DNA from: Heterostelium album PN500
Taxonomy: Eukaryota; Evosea; Eumycetozoa; Acytosteliales; Acytosteliaceae
DNA: 64,000 bases
Assembly: GCF_000004825.1 (NCBI RefSeq)
Contig: NW_008805083.1
Coordinates: forward strand, 62,001 to 126,000
Reading direction: 5' to 3'
A model generated the notes under the pieces. The model was not told the origin of the DNA and ran no database searches. It saw nothing but the letters and a program-made list of their open reading frames with translations. Numbering within the stretch: the first letter of the stretch is position 1; each line of letters starts with the position of its first letter. A program made the position numbers and the translations under genes. Shown piece after piece: positions 34,809 through 46,409 of this stretch.

Positions 34809-36670
34809 TTATTTTGGAGAGAGGGCTGCTGCTGCTGCTGCCAGTTGTTCCTTAACTTTCTTTCCGACGTTGACTACTTTACCAAATGCGATTGTCTTGT
34901 TTGATTGACGGAGAGTGAAACGTGAGAGTTGTGGGTTCGATGTGAACTCCTCGAGACAGACTGCACGCGAAAGGACAACACGTGCCTTGATCGATTCACC
35001 GTTTCTGGCGAATGTTGGCTTCTGTTTCAGCTCGTTACCGGTCTTCATGTCGATGGTGGCAATCAACGACTTGATCTTGCACTCCTCGACGGCGGTGTGA
35101 GCGTGGAACATCGCTTCGTAGTCGGCGGTGAACAACTGCTTGTCCTTGGGAAGATCGATCAGTACGATGATCGCCTCGATCTCAGTGACCACTGGCACCT
35201 GTCTGACAATCTCAGAGAGAATCGAACCCTGACGGATTTGCTCGTCGTCGATTCCCTTCAGACCGATACGAAGATTCTCACCGGTACGACCGGTTCTAAA
35301 GTTACAACTCTCGTTGGAGAGCGACAGTACTTCGACCTTGGTTTTTCCGGGCATGATAAAGATTTGCTGGCCGAGTGTAATCGAACCAGACTCGACTTTA
35401 CCCATGACGTGGACGATACCACGATCCTTGAAAGAATCGATAATGGGCACACGCAACGCACCGGATTCGTTACGCTCAAACTGTGGAAGCAAGTCGAGTG
35501 TCTCAATGAGTGAAACACCGGTGTTCCATGGACAGAGCTCCTTGCTGACGGTGTCCTTGATGTTGGCCGAGGTGTAACCGGAACCTGGGACGAATTGGAA
35601 GTCTTTCTTTGGGTTGAATCCACACTTTTTCAGGTGACCAGTGATCTTCTCGCAGATCTCGTCGTAACGAGCCTTCGACCAGTTGACGGTTGGCTCGTCC
35701 ATCTTGTTGACCAAGACGATCAGATGTTTGATACCGATCATCTTGGCGAGACGTGCGTGCTCAATGGTTTGACCACCGTCGACACCGGCCTCAAACTCAC
35801 CCTTCTTTGATGAGACCACCAAGATACCGACGTCGGCTTGTGCGGCACCACTGATCATATTTGGTACGTAGTTCTTGTGACCTGGTGCGTCGAGAATGGT
35901 GTATCTACGCTTCTCTGTTTCGAAATGTGCACGACCGACCTCTACAGTCTTACCCTTGGCACGCTCCTCCTCGTTTGTATCCATAACGAAAGCGTACAAC
36001 CAACTCTCACGATGGTTCTCCTTGGCTTCTCTTTCGTATTTGGCCAAAGTATGTGAATCGATTTGTCCAGTGAGAACCATGATTCTACCTGAAATAGTTG
36101 ATTTACCAGCATCTATAGATAAATATGAACATCGAGAAGATGATGTACATTCATTCCAAGATTAGAATAATAATTCCACGAAAGAAAAGAAAAGATTGGA
36201 GAAGAATCCACCACCACCAATCTCAGTAGTTGATATTGGATTCTCCAACTAGTTGATTTGATTTGATTTGATTTGATTTACTTACCGACGTGTCCAATGA
36301 AAACAATGTTTACATGCTCTCTTTGATCCTCTTTGAAATCGGAAACATCTTGAATTGGGAGTGCTTCGATCTTCTTTGTAATCTCGTCGGTTTCCTCCTC
36401 TTCGATATCGTCATCCTCAACCTTGAATACTGATTCAGTTGGTTTCTGTTCTTCTACTGGTGGTGAAGCTGTAACTTTAGATGCTGATGGTGTTGAAGTG
36501 GTGGTGGTAGTTGTAGTTGTAGTGGTGGTCGATTGTTTCTCCTCTGGTGCTGGTGTGGCAGCAGCTGGAGCTGGAGCTGGAGCTGGTGTGGCAGCTGGAG
36601 CTGGAGCTGGTGTAGTTGCAGCTGGTTTCACAAGGAACTTTGGAACGAAAACTGATGCGTTTGGATTCAT
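34809..36670 (-). CDS. erf3: translation release factor eRF3 (GSPT/Sup35)
   Basis: Two exons: 36286-36670 and 34809-36112; 562 residues. The GTPase core shows G1 GHVDAGKST (built across the splice), KGKTVEVGRAHFET (switch region typical of eRF3 rather than EF1A or Hbs1), G3 DAPGHKNYVPNMISGAAQAD, G4 NKMDEPTVNW, and the two C-terminal beta barrels. eRF3 binds eRF1 and drives GTP-dependent peptide release at stop codons. The about 130-residue N-terminus is Ala/Pro/Thr-rich and begins MNPNASVFVPKF, a clear PAM2 motif, the short peptide that binds the MLLE domain of poly(A)-binding protein. Coding GC is higher than in its neighbours, as expected for a highly expressed gene. Confidence 0.96.
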
Positions 36671-37808
36671 TCTTTTTTCTATAATTTATCTATCTATTTT
36701 TATTTCTATCTAATCTAAACCTAAGTTGAATTATTATTGATTTTATAGAGAAACAATGTAAAGTAATGTTTGTATTATTATTTATGATAATCAAAACAAA
36801 ACAAAACAACGAATAAATAAACAAGACACAAAGTGGAATTGAAAAATTGAAATTTGTAATTATTTTTTGGTGTATCAGTTTTTGAGAAAAAAAAACAAAA
36901 AAAAAAAAAAAAAAAACTTTGTTTCAAAAACAAAAAAAAAAGTGTTTTTTTTTGTCATCCAAAAAAAAGGTAATATAATGTTAGTCGGTGTCGACGAGTT
37001 CGGTTTGAATGAGTGTTTGTCATTCAATTCTCTTATTATTACAAGATTTTTTTGAAAAAAACAATGTTTACTACTTTTACCACAACAATGACGATTGAAA
37101 TTAGAAATGTTACAATCGAAATGTATTTAACACGTAGTCATTTCTCAATTTTTAATTTTCTTCTTAGTTTATCAAATATAGTCTATCTGTCTGATTTCGA
37201 TGTTTGATATTATTTCATAAAGTAATTAATACTAGATTAGAACAAGAACAATAGCAACAATATATGTATTAATTTATAGATTAATTAGTTTTATTTTTTT
37301 GATATTGATAAAAAAATATTCTAAATAATAAATATCTAAGTTTTAGAAATTTATAGGTTGGAAATATGATATCCTTGTTGAGAGTTTTATATTACTTTTC
37401 AAACCAGTGTGAGTTTTTCATGATAAAAATAGTTACCCAGGTTTATTAATTTTCCAATCTTAATTAAAAAAAACAACCTCACCCCAAAAAAACATAAAAA
37501 AAAACAAGACACCACCAAAAATAAACAATCATAAACAGAACAAAACCACAATTTATTCCACTGATAATAAAAAAAACTAAATATACATATTAATAGTATT
37601 AAAAGTAGTGTGTTAATTGTATGTGTTTATTAATACGTATTTACAATAATTTATTTATATAACAATAAAATTTAGACAATGTCAATTTAATTAAATCAAA
37701 TCACAAATCACATCACATCATTCAACTTCACAAGTTAATTTTACAATTAAATTTTACATATAATAATATTTATATAAATAAATAAATTACTATTCTAAAA
37801 CAAAGAAA
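36671..37808. other. intergenic region upstream of eRF3
   Basis: AT-rich with long poly-A runs at 36885-36960. Open stretches at 36867 and 37013 have homopolymer-driven translations and are not genes. Nothing else is visible. Confidence 0.55.
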
Positions 37809-38305
37809 ATGAATAAATATAAAATTTCAATAATATTTTTAATATTTACAATTTTATAAATATTGGATTTGGTAATGTCGACGATACCGATTTCATTAGT
37901 GGCAGTAGTGAAGAGTTCTCCAATGGCGTTGGCGATGACGGAGGTGAAAATTCAAAAGAATGCTGTGAGGGAAGATATAATCATAAGAATCAAGTGATGT
38001 GCACGGGAGAGATTTTCTCAACAAACAGATATCATTACTACAGTTGCTACGATGTATTCTATGGATACACAGAGATCAATGGTACATCGGTGCTGGTCTG
38101 CGATCAATGTAATTTGTCAACAATGCATTGGATAAAAACAGTGCTCTACTACGTAGTTCCATTCACCGCTCTACTCATTCTCATTGTCGCCGGTACCATC
38201 ATCTCTTGCATCTACTGCAAGAGAAAGTCACAAGCAGAATACCAAAAACTACTGAGGGACAGACAATCGATTAACGATCAACATATTTCACTTGTATATA
38301 CATAA
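37809..38305 (+). CDS. small single-pass membrane protein, frame interrupted once
   Basis: ATG at 37809 opens a classic signal peptide (MNKYKISIIFLIFTIL) that meets a stop after 16 codons. One frame over, the sequence continues without a break as an acidic, Gly/Ser-rich segment (about 37859-37960) and then a Cys-containing ectodomain (KECCEGRYNHKNQVMCTG, YYSCYDVFYGYTEING, VCDQC). A transmembrane span (VLYYVVPFTALLILIVAGTI) and a short basic tail follow. The two parts fit one type I membrane protein of about 165 residues if the T run at 37852-37855 is one base short. It may be an assembly slip or a true mutation; an intron is unlikely because the gap is too small. No known domain. Confidence 0.6.
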
Positions 38306-38563
38306 ATACGTACAACATTTATATCATATATCTTCCATTATAAATAACTTAATATTATTTATTTTTTCCAATCAACAATATAATTATATATTAAATTAAA
38401 ATCGACATCTACATTAACAACAACAATAATAACTACAACAAAACAAATATTTGTTTTTTGTTTTTTTTTTCCTAGTCTCACTCTTTCTCCAAACCAAAAT
38501 TAACATCTAATAAAGTTAACTTTTGATTTTATGTATATATTAAATTAAAATTACATTGGCTAC
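38306..38563. other. short spacer between convergent genes
   Basis: AT-rich 3' flanks of the small membrane protein gene and the lipase B gene. Nothing seen. Confidence 0.5.
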
Positions 38564-39670
38564 TTAAACACAATTACAATCTTGTCCAAAATATTCCAAA
38601 TGATATTTTATACTGTATTCCAATGGATTGACAGAATCAGAACACGATGGATCCTCTCCGCTGTCATCGCATATCACATAGCTAGTTACATTATGAGGAT
38701 ACCAAATTTCCTAGAGATTCATTAGCAAAACAAAATATTAATATTTCAAAGAAAATATCCAATTAGGATTATAACATTAGATATCTATCTTTACATTTGG
38801 TACATGATGATATTCATTGACTGATTCTTGTGGTGGAAGATGAGGAACCAAATCCTTTTGGTTGGTTACTCTCCAGGTATTTGGTTGTCTACTGTTGTAG
38901 TACTCTGCAAAAACATTATTACCAACTCTTGGTGATCCATATGTATAAGTGAATAATGGTACATTTGGGAACCAATCCAATAACTCTAATGTACAGAAAG
39001 CTATAATAGTGTAGCGAATAGTAATAGGTGTTAAACAAATTTGTTTAGAAATGAATTGAATGTAGGGATAGTTATTTTTCACAAATACCTACTTGAAATA
39101 GCTCCACCCATTGAATGACCGGTTACGAATAAACTGCAATCTGGACACTCTTTAAATTGGTTGGTTATTCCTTCTTGTACTTGTGATCTGACATCGAGCC
39201 AACTGTCATAGAATCCATCGTGTACTTTTGCACCCGGAACATTTGGATAGTCTTTTCGGAGGAACTCAATATCGACTATTACATTTAGAAATCCTGTTGT
39301 ACCTTTGAAAACAGCAATGATTGTATTGTTGTAGATAACAGAGTATCCAATGATATCGGTTGCATTATGATAGTAAACACGTGGACTTGTTGCAGTTGGG
39401 AAGTATTCTGAGCATCTCTTACAACTCCATGATTCAATCACTATCATATCATTTTAATTAATGTTAACAACATTTTGATTTGAGAATTGATTTGAAAAAT
39501 GTAAACTATTTAATTTACTAACCTGATGGTTCACACATTGCAGTGTAGGAGAATAATAAATAGGTGAGACCAACATCTTGGCTGTATGGTGTCGATGGTG
39601 GTTGATTTGAATGTGCAAAAACAATAAACAACAATGTTGTTGCAATCAATAAATAATTAGAATAATTCAT
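38564..39670 (-). CDS. secreted class 3 lipase B (paralog of lipase A)
   Basis: Four exons: 39523-39670, 39093-39440, 38795-39000, 38564-38710; 282 residues. A signal peptide covers about residues 1-20. The Lipase_3 core shows GHSMGG with Ser159, GSPRVGNN, Asp in KDLVPHLPP, and His in EYHHVPNEIWY, with the same Cys pairs as lipase A (SCKRC, CPDC, CNC). Exon 3 is 206 nt in both genes and the last two introns sit at identical places. The first intron does not: here it splits codon 50 (CEPS/VIESW), while in lipase A it splits codon 89. The length of sequence ahead of intron 2 is 496 nt in both. The likely role is extracellular or lysosomal lipid hydrolysis. Confidence 0.9.
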
Positions 39671-40610
39671 AAATATGACTTTAGATATAAATAGGTTTTA
39701 AAAAATAGCAAAGCAAAAAAAGTTGAATTTTAGTTTGTGTGCTTGATTAACCCTAAAAAAAAAAAGATATAAAATCACAGATTAATTTTTTATTATCAGA
39801 TTTTTTTTTTTGCTTCCGAAATTTCGTGACTCTTTGTATTTTTTGCTTATTTGGAAGTGTTTTTTAATTTGGAATCATAATGTTTTTAAATTTTGTTAAT
39901 AATAAGAACTCATATGCATATTTTTTTTGTTAGTAAAACTTAGTAATGATTTGAAGTTTTCATAAATCACTGCTATCATTCATATTCTAAATAGTTCACA
40001 CAATAAATCGCTGCCTGGTGACTAAGAAGAATGTGATGGAATTGGTGTAAAATGTTTGGAACATTTATTGTGGAATTATATAATATTTAAATGTAACAGC
40101 TATTGTTTTTAATCTTCTTCTATGTGCCATGCCATTGAAATCATTTTAATAAAGTATTAATCACCATAAATAAATTGCTCTATACATTTTTGTCAATAAT
40201 GTACAATAAGTGAATTCGAAAATAAGGCGCTTGTCACTCCCATTTTTTTTTAACGTTCAAAAAAAAATTTTAAAAAAAAATGAATAAAAAAAATTTGAAA
40301 AAAAACTTACTCTCGCTCAATAGTTCACACAAAGCAAACTCAAATCCCAACTGTCAGAAAAAAAGATAACATTGAATTTCTTAAGTTTTAAATTTAGATC
40401 TAGAATTTTTTAAAATTTTCATTCAATATATATCTTCTCCTACATCTTCTAATTAAACAAGTCGAAATACAATCATCTATTTTTCTAATATTTATTTATT
40501 TATTAAAAAATATTATAAAATAAATAACATTTGTATATATATATATAGATAATAGATATAGTTGTAGATACTAGATATAGATAGATAGATAGATAGATAG
40601 GATACCTCAG
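39671..40610. other. divergent promoter region, lipase B / SWI3
   Basis: About 940 bp, AT-rich. A run of ATAG units at about 40575-40600 precedes the SWI3 start. No gene is supported. Confidence 0.55.
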
Positions 40611-42934
40611 ATGGAGAATAATACTGATCAAGTTAATGGTAGTAATAATGGTGGAGGTGTAGAGACTACTAATATCGCTGTTGCTCCACAGACTGTCTCT
40701 TCGGTGGAAGATGCCAACAAGAGACAGTTGGAATCGAATGGTGAAGTCGATACCACACCTTTTAAGAAACAAAAGTCTGATGATATACAACAACAACAAC
40801 AACAACAAGCACAACAGATAAACATGAGTGGATTACCACCTTTATCAGCACCAATGTCACCATCAAGACCAATACCACCTAATCAACAACAACAACAACA
40901 ACAAGTACAACAACCAATAGTAAAAACAGTTACTACACCACCATCTGCTATTCCAATACCGGCATCGATACAATCTAATAAGCCAGTTCCACAGTTACCA
41001 TTGAATAACATCGGCAATAACAATACTATAGCTACCAACATATCAAAGAATACAACCATTGCCAATAACAATATAATAACAGCGGCAACAACAGGTACCG
41101 GTAATGAAATGCCAGCAACATCAACTACAACTACCACCACAACGACAACAACTACATCGTCGGCGGCACTCGTCTCACCGATGGCGGTACAACAGCAACT
41201 GCAACAAGCAACCGCAGCAGCAGCGGCATCGGTTCCACATGTGACATCGGTACTGTTGGCGACTACACAATTCCCGATTCCACAGTGCAGTTGGTTCAAG
41301 ATGAATGAAATACACGATATCGAGCGAATTCAGATGAACGAGTTCTTCAATGGCCGATCGCCATCAAAGACACCGGAGATCTACAAGGAATACAGAGACT
41401 TTATGATCAATACATACCAGCAGAATCCATATCAATACCTCACACTGACTGCTGTCCGCAGAAACCTGGTAGGTGACGTCTGCTCCATAATGCGAGTTCA
41501 CAGCTTCTTGGATCATTGGGGTCTAATCAACTACTTTGTCAATCCAGACGGTGGAGGTTGTATTCCACCACCACCCTTAATGAACAACAACAATAACAAC
41601 ATAGAAAACAACAACAACAACAACAATAATAATAACGATTCAAGTGTATTAAAATCACCTGGAAAACAAACAACTTCAACAACTACATCTACTTCAACAA
41701 CTTCTTCATCTTCAACAACAACAACTTCTTCATCATCATCATCATCATCTTCAAAATCATTAGAGTTGAGAAATAATATCTATGGACAACCGCAAGCACC
41801 ACACAAAACAGTTTGTAGTATTTGTGGTGTCGATTGTACTGCACTTCGCTATCAGTTGTCGAAACCGTTGTCACCCGGTGAAGGACAGAACAATTTGCCA
41901 GCGGAGTTGTACAAGGTTAACATTTGTAACAATTGCTTCACTGGTGGCAGCTACGCACCCAACCATCAGGCAACAGACTTTACAAAGATCGAACAGGAGG
42001 TCTCGAAAGAACCAGAGGAATGGACTGACCAAGAGACACTCTTACTTCTCGAAGCGATCGACCTCTACGGTGACTCGTGGGTAGACGTATCAGAGCACGT
42101 AGCAACCAAAACCAAAGAACAATGTCTACTACACTTCCTCAGATTGCCAATCGAAGATTCCTACCTAGAAGATAACTTTAACAGAGCAATTGGATTGAAG
42201 CATAATAATAATAATAATATTCAACAACCAAACAACAATCATAATGATAATGGTATGTTACATATGTATATTTTTATACTTAAGATATATATTACAAACA
42301 AACTAATAATATTTGTTTATAGGTTTTGGAGGTAATGAAATATTATCGATGATTAGTTTCTTATCAAAGTCTGTTTCGCCAAATGTTGCATCGGCAGCAG
42401 CAAAGGCAGCCTATGAAGAGTTGGAGAGATCGAAACATACAGATACCGATGATATGAATATTCAGACAGCATCGGCAGCCACTCTAGCGGCTACATCGAT
42501 CAAAGCCAAAGCCATTACACGTTCAGAGGAGCGTGAGATCCAATCTTTGATTCTAGATATCGTTAATCTTCAAACAAAGAAATTAGAGATTAAATTGAAA
42601 TACTATTCAGATCTTGAAGATTCTCTTGATAGAGAAAGATTATTGGTAAATATATATATATATATATAGATATCATAATATTAATTGATAGATCTATCTA
42701 TTAACTAACTATTATTAATTAATAATCATTTAGTTGGATAGATCAAGACAAGCATTGTTTGCAGAGAAACTAAGTTTATTAAAAGCATATAATCAAATAC
42801 CACAACCAAACCTTTTACAAACTGTATCAAATAATAACAATAACAATAATAGCAACAACATCAACAACAACAACAACAACAATGACGATATAAATAGTAG
42901 TACGATGGATACTCAAGAAGAACTTGCCAATTAA
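40611..42934 (+). CDS. SWI3/SMARCC-type chromatin remodelling subunit (SWIRM-ZZ-SANT)
   Basis: Three exons: 40611-42252, 42323-42645, 42734-42934; 721 residues. The first about 220 residues are Gln/Thr/Asn-rich. A SWIRM domain (about 226-309; WFKMNEIHDIERIQMNEFF to VHSFLDHWGLINY) is followed by an Asn/Ser linker, a ZZ-like zinc finger (about 400-458; CSICGVDC and CNNCF), a SANT domain (about 468-513; EEWTDQETLLLLEAIDLYGD) and a C-terminal alanine-rich and coiled-coil region (RSEEREIQSLILDIVNLQTK). This order is that of SWI3/RSC8/SMARCC, the core scaffold of SWI/SNF ATP-dependent nucleosome remodellers in the nucleus. Confidence 0.93.
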
Positions 42935-43274
42935 AAAAACAAAAAAAAAATAACATAAAGAAAAAAACACTAAACAAACAAAAAAGAAAAGTAATAGAAA
43001 TCTAACTACTATGTAACAATCATTTTCAATATATATTTATCATTATAGTTAGTTTTATGTCACAAACATCCTCGTCTTTTTTCTTTACTTTCTTAAGAAT
43101 AGAATAGATAGAATAGAAATCAAATCAATATACTTAAAATAAACTTAAATATTCATTATGATGTCTCGGAAGAGGAAATAGGAAATCAAATCAAATCAAT
43201 CAAATTAAAAAAAGTTTGTTATTGTTTGTTTGTTTGTTTTAATATTATATTATATTTTTATTATTATTTGATTA
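42935..43274. other. spacer between convergent SWI3 and DHHC genes
   Basis: AT-rich 3' flanks. TTTG repeats at about 43215-43240. Nothing else. Confidence 0.5.
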
Positions 43275-44562
43275 TCAAACTGGACTTGTTGGATCCAGTG
43301 GATATCTTGGAGATTGTAGACTGTTTGTACTAGAATCATTGATACTATTCGTTGATAAACTTCCAATATTTGGTGATAATGTGCTATTGATACTACTATT
43401 AATATTGTTATTACTATTGTTATTATTGTTGTTGCTATTGTTATTGTTATTATTATTATTGGGTAGAGTAATCATTTCTCTAGAACCATCTTTCTCTTTC
43501 TGTCGGTTGGTTCGGTAGAAACTAGGGTAGTGCGGTGCAAAGAATACCTGTATGAAATTCCTCAGTACACCGCGATTGAAAGGATTGCCCTTCTTGAAGG
43601 ACTTTTTGATTTGCTCGTTGGTGGTCTGTGCACTCGATATCAGGTAGCAGTGGAATCCACCGAGACTGCCGACAAAGATCAATCCACCCAGTGCGTAGAC
43701 GATCAGCACTATCGAGAGATAGTGAGACTTGGACAACGCATGGTCAAAGACACTGGCGCTGCTGTACATTGGATGGTCATCGCGGATTCGATTCGCACTC
43801 AAAATGATGTGCGCAATGCAGAACGCCATAACAAACAGACACTTGAAGCCCAGTGTAAACAGGAAGTACATAAAAAACTTGTAGTTTCTTCGACCGATGC
43901 AATTTCCAACCCATGGACAATGATGGTCGAACTGCTCTATACAATTATTACATATTCCACAATGATTTGCTCGAGGTGGTCTAAATATACTACATGTTTC
44001 TGTAATTGTTAACAAAGGATGAAGATGATGAAGAAGAAGAAGAAGGGGAGAAGATGCCGTTAGTTTTGATTGATTGATTCAACTCTTTCTTAATTAATAG
44101 AAAACAACAAACATACCACACCACTTTACTTCATGTTGAATATTTCTAATGGTAATTGTTTTATATAATGGTTGTCTGTGATCTGAAAATGGATTCTCCA
44201 TCTCATTGTATACTCCTCGTGGAATAATACCGGGATCGGTGAACGATGTAGTAAAAAGAAAATAGAATGAAAATGCCCAAAAAATAAATAGAAATAACAT
44301 ATATAGCCGCTGAAATATATTGTACAAATAAAGGACACCTGATAATGTTTCAAGTAAGTAAGTTAGTTTTAGTAACTACAAAAAAGATTGATTGATTGGT
44401 TGCTTGATTGATTGTTTAATGATACACTTACACTGTCACTAAAAATGGTACCTCTGGTAAAAACATTAATACAACGGCCGAGTAGAAATACATCCTATCT
44501 GGACCTGTAACTATCCAGCCATTGCAAAAACTTTTGGTTGTCGATTCGTATACTCTTGCCAT
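43275..44562 (-). CDS. DHHC-type protein S-palmitoyltransferase
   Basis: Three exons: 44434-44562, 44117-44375, 43275-43999; 370 residues. Two N-terminal membrane spans (around [20 protein letters not shown] and [18 protein letters not shown]) lead to TDPGIIPRG, the conserved DPG motif. The cysteine-rich domain crosses intron 2: [20 protein letters not shown], then [17 protein letters not shown] with the catalytic DHHC. Two more spans follow, then the TTxE motif ([10 protein letters not shown]) and an Asn/Ser-rich tail. The enzyme attaches palmitate to cysteines of proteins on Golgi, ER or plasma membrane. The first intron uses a donor GTGTAAG right after codon 43 and an acceptor TTTTTTGTAG; this choice keeps the frame and is the least certain joint. 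Confidence 0.9.
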
Positions 44563-46409
44563 ATCTTATTATATTGTATTGTAATGTATTGATATGATTG
44601 ATGATGCTAGTTGCTGTTCCTGATTGAAACTGAAATGAAAACCTCTTGCGCGCGCTCTCTCTCAGTTCTAGTAGCTACTATAACAATATTGGTTTTACTA
44701 TTGACTCGAGTCCACTAGCAATCAATCATCACATAACTAGACACCCCTCTAAACTCTAAACACTTTACTCTTTCTTTCAATCCACTCCAAAACCAAACGA
44801 AACGGAACTGAACTGACCTGAACTGAAAAAATTAAATTGACAACAATCCAGATTAACTATTGAAAATTGATTGAGTGATTGAGTGAATGACTGAATGTAT
44901 CTAAACTAAACTAACAGTTATTATCTTTTTCTGTTGATTATTAATTTGTGTTTTTCGATTTGGTGTAAAAAGTGTTGATAATTGTAATTGTAACAATAGT
45001 AATATTACTTTGCCTTTATTTTTTTTTCTTTTTTTTTTTTTTTATTATAAACACTCAAAACAAATAGATCAAGTTAAAAAAAACAACCTTTCATTCATGT
45101 TAAAAAAAAAAACAAAAAAAAAAATTGAAAATGCAAAAAAAAAAAAAAAAACCTCCTTTTTTAAACGTAAAACAAGATTTAAAAATAGTATATTATTTGT
45201 GCATTTTGCAATAGAATCATACTATTAGTTATAAACAAACATGCTCAATTAACCAATGTTCATTTAATAATATTTGTATTTAGATCTTAGTTTATCAAAA
45301 AAAAAAAACAAAATATATACAAAATCAATAGATCTGTTTATTTAGTTATTTATTAATATTTTGAACAATATTCTATCAATACAGTTGTTATGCTTTTAAG
45401 TATTTTTTTTTCAAAAAACAATTAAGATATGTTTTTTGGTTAATTTTCTTTGCTTAAGTGTCAATTCAAAAAAAATAAATAATGAGATTTTTGACACGAT
45501 GGAAATTTAAATTTCCATTTTTGTAAAATTTAGATTTTTTTTTTAAAATTTGATCTACAAAATATATAAATGTTTACGAAATTTAATTAAAAATTGACGA
45601 TAATATTAACAATAATAATATGATTCAAAATAAAACAAATATTGATATTAATAACCCATACTACTAATATTATTCACCATCCCATCAAATTGACTTGTGA
45701 CATATATAAATTTTCAAAAGAATACAAATTGAGAAATCGAGATTTCTGTTTTTCATTTCATACCCATTCTCAGCTGTCAGAAATAAACAACCAAATAACA
45801 ATTTCTACCCACATTTATTTTTTATTATTTTTCGATAGCTAAATGCAGTGCAATGCTACCCACTACACACCCTTTCAAAGTAACACACTTTCATTCAGCA
45901 CATCACTTTACAAAAATAAAAATATGAATAAAAATGTGAATAAAAAATAATAAAAAAAATCAGAAACTTTATCATTGGTTTAAAAAAATATCACTTGGTT
46001 TTCAAAACCAATTACCGATACAAAAAAATAAAAATAAAAAAATAAACTTGCATAAACTAAAAACAAAAAAAATATCTATCAATTTCTGATTGGAAAAGTT
46101 ATCAAAGACATAACATAAAATAGCATAACAAACAACCATTAGTTTGTTCCTTGAGTATTATTATCGTTAGCAAAAACACACACTTATATTATTTATTATT
46201 ATTATACCTTTTCAGATAAATAATAGATAGAATTAGATTCTCCCTCCATATTTATTTTTATTGTTATATATATTTATCTTATTGTATTTCAAAGAACAGA
46301 TCCTTTCCTTTCCTTAACTTGTTTTATTTGAATATTCATTTCATTTATTTATATTCATTTCATTTTCTTAACTTCACTTCTCAAATCTAATCTTTTGATA
46401 AATAGCAAT
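44563..46409. other. divergent intergenic region, DHHC / galactokinase
   Basis: About 1.85 kb, no gene supported. An alternating CG patch with CT repeats (about 44645-44665) lies close upstream of the DHHC gene. A 7-bp inverted pair and a 20-bp perfect palindrome lie at 45458-45518 (listed separately). Another 16-bp hairpin with arms AGAAATC/GATTTCT is at 45732-45747. Confidence 0.55.
45499..45518. repeat. 20-bp perfect palindrome
   Basis: ATGGAAATTTAAATTTCCAT reads the same on both strands. It is directly preceded by the inverted pair GTGTCAA (45458-45464) and TTGACAC (45491-45497). It could be a dimeric factor site or a hairpin. It is well isolated from coding sequence. Confidence 0.8.

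Noticed and set aside
34929-35513. 194-codon plus-strand frame opposite eRF3
   Set aside because: Shadow of a GC-rich conserved gene; no family resemblance.
36867-37207. Two open frames upstream of eRF3
   Set aside because: Built from poly-A and poly-T runs and spacer-like sequence.
44320-44353. Splice acceptor TTATCAG for exon 2 of the DHHC gene
   Set aside because: It would put the second membrane span and the DPG motif out of frame. The acceptor TTTTTTGTAG at 44376-44377 keeps the frame.
45010-45228. Lys/Phe-rich open frame at 45 kb
   Set aside because: Translation of poly-A and poly-T runs.
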